Made by a program: the position numbers and the translations under genes
Shown here: in pieces, positions 5,252 through 10,423 of the stretch
How positions within the stretch are numbered: position 1 is the first letter of the stretch
How the letters are laid out: every line of letters starts with the position of its first letter
DNA from: an uncultured Treponema sp.
GTDB taxonomy: Bacteria > Spirochaetota > Spirochaetia > Treponematales > Treponemataceae
Length of the DNA: 10,423 bases
Direction: 5' to 3'
Assembly (NCBI GenBank): GCA_934699065.1
Contig: CAKUWD010000094.1
Location: forward strand, 1 to 10,423
Notes under the pieces: model-generated
Database searches by the model: none
Told to the model about the DNA's origin: nothing
Seen by the model: the letters and a program-made list of their open reading frames with translations, nothing else

Positions 5252-6364
5252 ATGTCAGACGAAGCAACTACAGAAGCACCGAAATCAAATCCAAAGCCGG
5301 TACCAAAGCCTGGTCAGCTTAAGCCTGCAGGTTCTGGTTCATCAAAAAAAGGCAATAAGGATTATAAAAGTTTAACAGGTCGCCAGAAAGCTGCCATCTT
5401 CCTCATTTCGCTCGGACCAGAGGTTTCTGCCGAAATCATGAAGCATCTTCGTGAAGATGAAGTTGAAACCCTTACCTTTGAAATCGCACGTCAGGAAAAA
5501 GTTAACCCTGAATTTAAAGATGCCGTACTTGAAGAGTTCCAGGAGCTCATGAATGCTCAGAACTTCATTACAACCGGTGGTATCGACTATGCCCGAGAGC
5601 TCTTGGAGAAGTCTCTCGGTTCACAGAAAGCTATCGATATCATCAACCGACTTACCAGCTCGCTTCAGGTTCGTCCTTTCGACTTTATCCGCCGTACAGA
5701 CCCGGCTCATCTTTTGAACTTTATTCAGCAGGAATATCCGCAGACTATTGCTTTGATTCTTGCTTACCTTGAACCTGGTAAGGCTGCCGTAATCATGCAG
5801 AACCTTCCGGAAGATATGCAGGCCGAAGTTTCAAAACGTCTTGCAACAATGGACCGAACTTCGCCAGATGTATTGCGCGACGTTGAACGCGTATTGGAAA
5901 AGAAGCTTTCTACATTGTCCAGCGAAGACTACACTGCTGCCGGTGGTGTTGAAGCAATCGTTGAAATCCTCAACCTCGTTGACCGTTCTTCTGAAAAGTC
6001 TATTATCGAATCTCTCGAAGAGGACGATCCGGATTTGGCAGAGGAAATCAAAAAGCGAATGTTCGTATTCGAAGATATCGTTATGCTCGACGACCGTGCT
6101 ATACAGAAGGTACTCCGCGATGTCGACCAGCAGGAGCTCGCAAAAGCGCTTAAGTCGGTTGATACTGAAGTACAGGATAAAATCTTCCGTAACATGTCTA
6201 AGCGTGCCGCATCTATGCTTAAGGAAGATATGGAGTTCATGGGACCTGTCCGCTTGAAGGACGTTGAAGAGTCTCAGCAGAAGATTGTATCTATCATCCG
6301 ACGTCTCGAAGACAACGGTGATATCGTAATTGCTCGTTCTGGTGAAGACGAGCTTGTATCATAA
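5252..6364 (+). CDS. fliG: Flagellar motor switch/rotor protein FliG
   Basis: FliG couples the MS ring to the stator and transmits torque. The 370 residues are longer than the usual 330-345 because of an N-terminal extension of about 42 residues rich in Pro, Lys, Ser and Gly. The FliF-binding domain begins at LTGRQKAAIFLISLG (41-55). The middle domain carries EYPQTIALIL (161-170; the family's EHPQ motif with Tyr for His), then GGVEAIVEILN (231-241), the MFVF hinge (270-273) and the C-terminal torque domain with DDRAIQKVLRDVD (280-292), NMSKRAA (314-320) and GPVRLKDVE (331-339). Spirochaetes often carry two FliG paralogues; the copy next to fliF corresponds by position to FliG2, the functional motor protein in Borrelia. 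Its Shine-Dalgarno GGAGG (5239-5243) lies in the end of fliF. By eye it uses more ATC, TTC and AAC codons than fliF or fliH, as expected for a more strongly expressed gene. Confidence 0.98.
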   Translation: MSDEATTEAPKSNPKPVPKPGQLKPAGSGSSKKGNKDYKSLTGRQKAAIFLISLGPEVSAEIMKHLREDEVETLTFEIARQEKVNPEFKDAVLEEFQELMNAQNFITTGGIDYARELLEKSLGSQKAIDIINRLTSSLQVRPFDFIRRTDPAHLLNFIQQEYPQTIALILAYLEPGKAAVIMQNLPEDMQAEVSKRLATMDRTSPDVLRDVERVLEKKLSTLSSEDYTAAGGVEAIVEILNLVDRSSEKSIIESLEEDDPDLAEEIKKRMFVFEDIVMLDDRAIQKVLRDVDQQELAKALKSVDTEVQDKIFRNMSKRAASMLKEDMEFMGPVRLKDVEESQQKIVSIIRRLEDNGDIVIARSGEDELVS

Positions 6365-6374
6365 GGAATAAAAT

Positions 6375-7307
6375 ATGGCGAAGGCAGTTTTTAGACCTGG
6401 TGAGGCAAAAACTATAGAGGAAAAAGTAATGCTTCCTCTTTATAAAGATTATTCTCCTATTGAAGAAGCAATTGTAGAAGAGGAAGAAGAATATACAGGT
6501 CCGACTGCAGAAGATCTTCGTCGCGAGGCAGAAGAATATAAGGCTCAGTTCGAACAGGAAAAACAGCAGTTAAAAGCACAGGCACAGCAGGAAGCAGAAC
6601 GAATTATCAAGGCTGCCGAAGATACTGCCTTCGCAGAAGTAAAACGCCAGACAGACCAGGCTGCAGTTATTAAAGCTGATGCTGAAAATGAAGCTGCTCA
6701 GATTGTTGAAAAAGCAAAAGCTGAAGCTGCACAAATTGTTGCAGATGCACAGGCTCAGCACGATAAGATTGTTTCAGAAGCCCGAAACGAGGGGGTTGAG
6801 CAGGGAAGTCAGGAAGGTTACGAAAAAGGTTCTGCTGAAGTTGAACGCCTTATTGACCGTATGCATAAAATCCTTGAAGCAGTTATGCAGCGCCGTGAAG
6901 AAATCTTGCAGGATACAGAAAGTCAGATTGTTGAACTTGTAATTTTGATGGCCCGCAAGGTTATAAAAATTCTTTCTGAAAATCAGAAGAATGTTATTAT
7001 GGCAAATACTGTTGCCGCTCTTCGCAAGGTTAAGACCCGCGGTTCTGTTACACTCCGTGTTAATATCGAAGATGTTAAGCTTACAACCCAGCATGCCGAC
7101 GAGTTTATTCAGCATGTTGAAAATGTTCAGGGTATTACTGTTCAGGAAGATTCTTCTGTTGAAAAGGGTGGCTGTATTGTTGAAACAGACTTTGGTGCAA
7201 TTGATGCTAGAATTTCAAGTCAGCTTACAGAACTTGAAAATAAGATTCTCGAAGTTTCTCCTGTAAAAAATATCAAGCGGCAGGATCCTCTTACTTCGGC
7301 CGAGTAA
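6375..7307 (+). CDS. fliH: Flagellar export ATPase regulator FliH
   Basis: FliH is the peripheral-stalk-like partner that holds the FliI ATPase at the export gate and restrains its activity. The 310 residues start with VFRPGE, then an acidic run (31-39), then a long Ala/Gln/Glu-rich coiled coil (about 45-140) with repeated AEAAQIV-like units (107-111, 117-121). A GxxxG ladder, Gly140, 144, 148 and 152, is the classical FliH signature. The C-terminal FliI-binding domain (about 160-295) contains VELVILMARKVIKIL (186-200) and GGCIVETDFGAIDARISSQL (265-284), which matches the FliH / V-type ATPase E-subunit superfamily. It starts 10 nt after fliG, with AAGGA (6363-6367) overlapping the fliG stop. 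The low-complexity coiled coil makes length variation between strains likely. Confidence 0.95.
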   Translation: MAKAVFRPGEAKTIEEKVMLPLYKDYSPIEEAIVEEEEEYTGPTAEDLRREAEEYKAQFEQEKQQLKAQAQQEAERIIKAAEDTAFAEVKRQTDQAAVIKADAENEAAQIVEKAKAEAAQIVADAQAQHDKIVSEARNEGVEQGSQEGYEKGSAEVERLIDRMHKILEAVMQRREEILQDTESQIVELVILMARKVIKILSENQKNVIMANTVAALRKVKTRGSVTLRVNIEDVKLTTQHADEFIQHVENVQGITVQEDSSVEKGGCIVETDFGAIDARISSQLTELENKILEVSPVKNIKRQDPLTSAE

Positions 7308-7331
7308 AATAAGTAGAGCGGGGGTGGGACT

Positions 7332-8750
7332 GTGCGTTCTTCTTATACTGGTGAATTTAATTTTACAAAATATCTCGAAAAGGTTGTTGATGCAGAAACA
7401 ATTTTGTACACAGGTCGTGTAACTGCCGTAAAAGGTCTTGAAGTAGAAAGTGAAGGACCTCGCTCGGTAATCGGCGAAATGTGTACCATAAAACTACGCG
7501 ATGGTAAAATGCTGCAGGCAGAGGTTGTCGGTCTTGATGATAAAACTGTAAAGCTTGCACCTTTCGGGGAAACAAAGGGAATTGAGGTTGGTTGTGAAGT
7601 TGTTGCTTCCGGTCGCAGTCTCATGGTTCCGGTTGGTCAAAATCTTTTAGGCAGAATGATTAATGCTACAGGTCGTCCCTGTGATGATAAGGGCGAAATT
7701 GTTCCGGAAACTTATTATCCTGCAGTTGCAAATCCACCATCTCCAAATGAAAGAACTGATATTAACCGTCGCATCACAACCGGTGTTCGTGCCATAGACT
7801 CTCTTCTTACTGTTGGTAAGGGGCAGCGTCTTGGTATCTTTGCGGGTTCTGGTGTTGGTAAGTCAACTCTGCTTAGTATTATTGCCCGCAATACAGATGC
7901 TGATATAAATGTAATCGGATTGATTGGTGAACGTGGCCGTGAGGTTCTGGACTTTGTTAAACGTGACCTCGGCGAAGAAGGTATGAAGCGTTCTGTGTTA
8001 GTTGTGGCTACCAGTGATGAGCCTTCAATCTGCCGTCTTCGTGCTGCTCAGGTTTGTACTGCTGTTGCTGAATATTTCCGCGACCAGGGTAAAGACGTTA
8101 TGCTGATGATGGATTCAGTTACCCGTTTTGCTCATGCTCAGCGAGAAATTGGTCTTGCAAACGGTGAACCTCCTGCACAGAAGGGCTATCCGCCAAGTGT
8201 ATTTGATATGATTCCAAAGCTGCTGGAACGAAGTGGTACAAATGAAAAAGGTTCTATTACAGCTTTCTATACAGTTCTTGTAGATGGTGACGATATGAAC
8301 GAACCGATTACAGATAAGGTTCGAGGAACTCTGGATGGTCATATTGTTTTGAACCGTAAGTTAGCCCAAGCTTATCATTATCCGGCAATTGATGTGCTTC
8401 AGTCTATTTCGCGTTTGTCAAAACGTGTTAGCGGGGCACAGACTCGTAAGGCTGTAGGCCGCCTGCGAACCTGGATGGCAACATATTCTGATAACGAAAC
8501 AATGATTACTGCAGGTATTTACCAGAAAGGTAATTCACCGGAAATTGACCAGGCTATTGATAAGCATGGTGAGATAGAAGATTTCCTTAAGCAGGAAGAA
8601 TACGAGCCTTGTCCAATGGCCGAAACCTTAAAAAAACTTTCCGCCCTTACAGGAATTGAGATTCCGGAAGAAGAGTTCGTTGAAGCTCCGGCGATTGGAA
8701 TCCCAGCTACGGCGCAGATTGTTGATGCAAATACTCCGGTGGTTGAGTAG
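7332..8750 (+). CDS. fliI: Flagellum-specific export ATPase FliI
   Basis: FliI is the hexameric F1-beta-like ATPase of flagellar type III export. Visible motifs are the Walker A AGSGVGKST (171-179, Lys177), GERGRE with the probable catalytic Glu200, Walker B VMLMMD (256-261, Asp261), and the family block DGDDMNEPITDKVRGTLDGH (318-337). A GTG start at 7332 follows a G-rich ribosome site (GGGGG at 7320-7324) 24 nt after fliH; the N-terminus aligns with the expected length. At 472 residues it is about 25-30 longer than common FliI proteins because of an Ala/Pro/Val-rich tail after GIEIPEE (441-447). The last codons (Val-Val-Glu) and the TAG stop come from the left arm of the palindromic repeat at 8737-8831, so the present C-terminus may be the product of that element's insertion. 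The key catalytic residues are intact. Confidence 0.98.
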   Translation: MRSSYTGEFNFTKYLEKVVDAETILYTGRVTAVKGLEVESEGPRSVIGEMCTIKLRDGKMLQAEVVGLDDKTVKLAPFGETKGIEVGCEVVASGRSLMVPVGQNLLGRMINATGRPCDDKGEIVPETYYPAVANPPSPNERTDINRRITTGVRAIDSLLTVGKGQRLGIFAGSGVGKSTLLSIIARNTDADINVIGLIGERGREVLDFVKRDLGEEGMKRSVLVVATSDEPSICRLRAAQVCTAVAEYFRDQGKDVMLMMDSVTRFAHAQREIGLANGEPPAQKGYPPSVFDMIPKLLERSGTNEKGSITAFYTVLVDGDDMNEPITDKVRGTLDGHIVLNRKLAQAYHYPAIDVLQSISRLSKRVSGAQTRKAVGRLRTWMATYSDNETMITAGIYQKGNSPEIDQAIDKHGEIEDFLKQEEYEPCPMAETLKKLSALTGIEIPEEEFVEAPAIGIPATAQIVDANTPVVE

Positions 8751-8831
8751 CCCGAAGGGCGTATCGAAACCACCTTATGAGCCGAATTTTGTGGTGGTTT
8801 CGATACGCCGCTACGCGTCACTCAACCACCG
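8737..8831. repeat. Inverted pair of short palindromic (REP-like) repeats overlapping the fliI stop
   Basis: Two units of 37-38 nt lie head-to-head. Unit A is 8738-8774 and unit B is 8793-8830, which is close to the reverse complement of A. The outer arms, CGGTGGTTGAGT (8737-8748) and ACTCAACCACCG (8820-8831), pair perfectly over 12 bp. The inner arms, GGCGTATCGAAACCACC (8758-8774) and GGTGGTTTCGATACGCC (8793-8809), pair perfectly over 17 bp around an 18-nt loop. Internal segments of 9-10 nt differ, and unit A contains a GCCC-GAA-GGGC mini-hairpin. The element is richer in GC than its surroundings. Short palindromes with GGTGGTTGAG and TTTCGATACGC ends resemble REP-type elements I recall from several bacterial genomes; no transposase is in the window. 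In the mRNA it forms a strong hairpin between fliI and fliJ. Confidence 0.85.
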
Positions 8832-8843
8832 TATTATAAGTTT

Positions 8844-9260
8844 ATGAAGAAATTTACCTTTGAACTTCAGAAAGTCCTCGAATTCCGTAACTTTGAAAAA
8901 GAGCAGGCAGAAGGCGAACTTGCAAAAGTTCTGGCTGTAGAAACTGAAATAAATGATAATCTGAAAAAAATCGCACAGAACTATTCAGCTGTAAAAGCCA
9001 GTATGAAAGGCAATCTTGATTTTCAGGACGTAATGGCACAAAGTCAGTACAACAATCTTCTTGAATATCAGAAAGAAGAACTCTTAAAACAACTTGCACA
9101 GGCGAAACTTGTTAGTGAACAAAAGCGTGAAGTCCTGCGCGAATGCATGAAAAAAACAACAGCCCTCGAAAAACTCCGCGAAAAGCAGCTTGATGAATGG
9201 AAACAAGCCGCCGACTACGAAGAAGCGGAATTATTGGACGAAGTGAAGAATAAATTATAA
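8844..9260 (+). CDS. fliJ: Flagellar export chaperone/stalk protein FliJ
   Basis: A 138-residue, highly charged, almost wholly helical protein with the FliJ opening F.FELQKVLEFR..E (3-18) and no Cys-rich or membrane segment; FliJ proteins are usually 140-150 residues. FliJ is the coiled-coil, F1-gamma-like stalk of the FliI hexamer that links it to FlhA and helps deliver substrates. Its position directly after fliI in the operon supports the call, since sequence identity within the family is low. It starts 93 nt after the fliI stop, much wider than other gaps in the operon, because the palindromic repeat lies between. No Shine-Dalgarno is visible before the ATG (the preceding bases are TATTATAAGTTT), so translation may be weak or depend on the hairpin. 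The ATG is chosen because the family motif begins immediately after it. Confidence 0.9.
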   Translation: MKKFTFELQKVLEFRNFEKEQAEGELAKVLAVETEINDNLKKIAQNYSAVKASMKGNLDFQDVMAQSQYNNLLEYQKEELLKQLAQAKLVSEQKREVLRECMKKTTALEKLREKQLDEWKQAADYEEAELLDEVKNKL

Positions 9261-9268
9261 GAACTCGA

Positions 9269-9420
9269 CCTAAAAAAAATCAGACTGTGGGACGCAGGAA
9301 AAAGAAAGTAAGGGGGAACCGCCAGCGCAGGAGCAAGCGAAGCGCACGCTCCAAGCGAATGGCGGGGGATACCTTGCTTTTTTTTCCGTCGCTGGGACCC
9401 GCAGTCTGATTTTTTTTAGG
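9269..9420. terminator. Long self-complementary element, probable bidirectional terminator (possible MITE-like repeat)
   Basis: The 152 nt between fliJ and the convergent kinase gene fold almost end to end. Terminal arms of 19 nt pair perfectly: the 9269-9287 arm begins CCT-A8, and the other is CAGTCTGATTTTTTTTAGG (9402-9420). Further inward pair GGAAAAA-G-AAAG-type (9297-9313) with CCTTGC-T8-CC (9372-9387), CCGCCA with TGGCGG (9319-9324, 9360-9365), CGC with GCG, and GGAGC with GCTCC (9330-9334, 9348-9352), ending in a GC-rich apical loop. A8 on one side and T8 on the other give a U-tract in both directions, as in two-way terminators. The size and layered symmetry exceed a normal terminator and suggest a mobile or repeated palindrome; no clear target-site duplication is seen. 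Confidence 0.7.
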
Positions 9421-9435
9421 TTTGCGTTTTTACGA

Positions 9436-10423
9436 TTAATACTTAAACGCGCTTCCTCCAATAAATTCTCTTATGATAGAGCGTGGTGGTACTGCACTTG
9501 GCGAGATTGTTGCAAAGTTCTCGAGGAACTGGAGTAGACGTCTTGCCTCTGCGTATTCTTTTTCCATTGGAGTTACCTGACGGAGCAGTGGTGCTGCGTA
9601 TACTCGCAAAACCGACAACTCATAATCCAGCGCTGTATTCAAAACTGCATCTGCATTGTTCTGGAATGGGAAGATGTGAAGCTCTTCGCCGCGGCGAACG
9701 CTTGGCCACATTTCAATTGTTCCTGCTGCAGGTTTACCGCGGAAGTTGTTGTCGCGGACAATGCGGCGGATCAGGCGGTTATCGCTGGTTGAAATGCGGT
9801 TGTGGTCATCCAGGTTGAGCTGGGTGAGGGCAGAAAGGTAAATCTTAAACTTGAGTTCAGGAGCAACCTTTGGAGTAAGCTTGTCATTCAAGCCGTGGAT
9901 TCCTTCGAGAATAAGAATCTCATTTTCTGCGAGACGGAGTTTATTTTTATCTTCAAAATATGAAGTTCCTGTGTGGAAGTCGTAGCTTGGAATTATTACT
10001 TCTTTGCCGTTGAACAAATCAACTAGCTGGTTGTTCAAAAGTTCAATGTTCAAAGCTTCAAGACATTCATAGTCCGGCTTACCTTCTGCATCAAGCGGAG
10101 TTTTGTCGTGGCCAACATAGTAGCAGTCAAGGCTGATTACCTTTGGCTGATAGCCCATAGCCTGAAGTTCAAGAGCAAGCTTTTTAGCCGAAGTTGTTTT
10201 TCCCGAAGAAGAAGGGCCTGCAATCAAAACTACACGGACTGTCTTTTTATCAACAATCTGAGAAGCAATCTTTGAAATGTTTTTCTGCTGGTAAATCTCG
10301 GTGATTTCGATAAAATCGTTAATCTTTCGTTTTCCAATCAGCTCGTTGAGGGAAGCCGCAGAGGTAACGTTCATTCTCTTTCCCCATTCCTTGTACTTGC
10401 TGTAAATCTCAAAGAGCTTAGGC
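9436..10423 (-). CDS. Uridine kinase / phosphoribulokinase-family nucleoside kinase (partial, N-terminus cut)
   Basis: The minus-strand frame ends with TAA at 9438-9436 and is open to the right edge; the upstream codons read PKLFEIYSKYKEWGKR and run into the methionine at 10374 without a stop, so that ATG is internal, not the start. About 328 residues are visible. The Walker A loop is GPSSSGKTT, followed by VISLDCYYVGHDKTP, a lid-like Asp/Tyr-rich stretch, and ILILEGIHGLND, typical of the uridine kinase/PRK family. The stretch before the P-loop (LNELIGKRKINDFIEITEIY) is typical of the long bacterial members, about 550 residues, that carry N-terminal TGS and ThrRS-like second-additional domains; those would lie beyond the window. 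The family phosphorylates uridine/cytidine or related nucleosides, but the role of the long form is poorly defined. It converges on the flagellar operon and shares the two-way terminator. Confidence 0.88.
   Translation of the reverse strand, partial: PKLFEIYSKYKEWGKRMNVTSAASLNELIGKRKINDFIEITEIYQQKNISKIASQIVDKKTVRVVLIAGPSSSGKTTSAKKLALELQAMGYQPKVISLDCYYVGHDKTPLDAEGKPDYECLEALNIELLNNQLVDLFNGKEVIIPSYDFHTGTSYFEDKNKLRLAENEILILEGIHGLNDKLTPKVAPELKFKIYLSALTQLNLDDHNRISTSDNRLIRRIVRDNNFRGKPAAGTIEMWPSVRRGEELHIFPFQNNADAVLNTALDYELSVLRVYAAPLLRQVTPMEKEYAEARRLLQFLENFATISPSAVPPRSIIREFIGGSAFKY

Noticed and set aside
5841..6257. 138-codon open frame on the plus strand within fliG
   Set aside because: It lies wholly inside fliG in another frame, has no ribosome site, and its Ser/Leu/Arg-rich composition is typical of an out-of-frame reading.
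6774..7115. 113-codon minus-strand frame antisense to fliH
   Set aside because: A mirror of the FliH coding bias with no recognisable protein features.
8519..8821. 100-codon minus-strand frame across the fliI end and the palindrome
   Set aside because: Antisense to the conserved FliI C-terminus; its opening segment is only the repeat read backwards, and no start signals are seen.
8737..8831. CRISPR-like repeat or intrinsic terminator after fliI
   Set aside because: Only two units, in inverse orientation, and no spacer array; no T-tract follows the stem, and fliJ clearly continues the operon.
9483..9818. 111-codon plus-strand frame opposite the kinase gene
   Set aside because: Antisense to a clear P-loop kinase gene; the Gly/Cys/Arg-rich composition indicates a shadow frame.
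10372..10374. ATG at 10374 as the true start of the kinase gene
   Set aside because: The frame continues upstream to the window edge with family-typical residues (PKLFEIYSKYKEW), so the methionine is internal.

Overview
The window looks like chromosome from a saccharolytic treponeme (Spirochaetota, genus Treponema or close). The basis is a moderately AT-rich genome, a FliF-FliG-FliH-FliI-FliJ block with spirochaete-like proteins, a long uridine-kinase-family protein of the TGS/ThrRS-like type downstream, and a sugar-use locus of the kind found in gut and rumen treponemes. The genus call is inference from protein character and gene order, not from a database search.

Left part (1-3346): a small carbohydrate locus. 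A GH130 mannoside phosphorylase-type gene (minus strand, cut by the left edge) is divergent from a cytoplasmic CE2-like SGNH esterase gene (plus strand). The esterase gene converges on a LacI-family regulator gene (minus strand). Neither enzyme has a signal peptide. The simplest reading is that imported, acetylated (manno-)oligosaccharides are deacetylated by the esterase, phosphorolysed or hydrolysed by the GH130 enzyme, and that the LacI protein controls the locus. Two copies of an inverted-repeat-bearing intergenic sequence sharing an 11-mer lie in the GH130 leader and in the esterase/regulator gap. Both the esterase and the regulator genes have a -10 hexamer only 6-7 nt from the ATG and no Shine-Dalgarno, so both may be leaderless.

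Middle part (3347-9260): the flagellar basal-body/export operon fliF-fliG-fliH-fliI-fliJ. It has its own sigma70-type extended -10 promoter (TTGCAT-N17-TATACT), a perfect 17-bp palindrome just after the predicted transcription start, and a strong ribosome binding site. FliF forms the MS ring, FliG the rotor/switch ring, and FliH-FliI-FliJ the export ATPase complex. The flgB-flgC-fliE genes that precede fliF in T. pallidum are absent here, so fliF is promoter-proximal next to a sugar regulator. A 95-nt inverted pair of short palindromic repeats overlaps the 3' end of fliI, supplying its last codons and stop, and separates it from fliJ, which has no visible Shine-Dalgarno.

Right part (9261-10423): a 152-nt, almost end-to-end self-complementary element with A8 and T8 tracts fills the gap between the convergent fliJ and uridine-kinase-family genes. 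It probably works as a two-way terminator and may be a repeat or MITE-like element. The kinase gene runs off the right edge.

I see no CRISPR array, rRNA, tRNA, phage, transposase or defence genes. The most unusual signals are non-coding: the two palindromic elements flanking fliJ, the fliF operator-like palindrome and the paired leaderless promoters. No gap between genes exceeds 300 bases.
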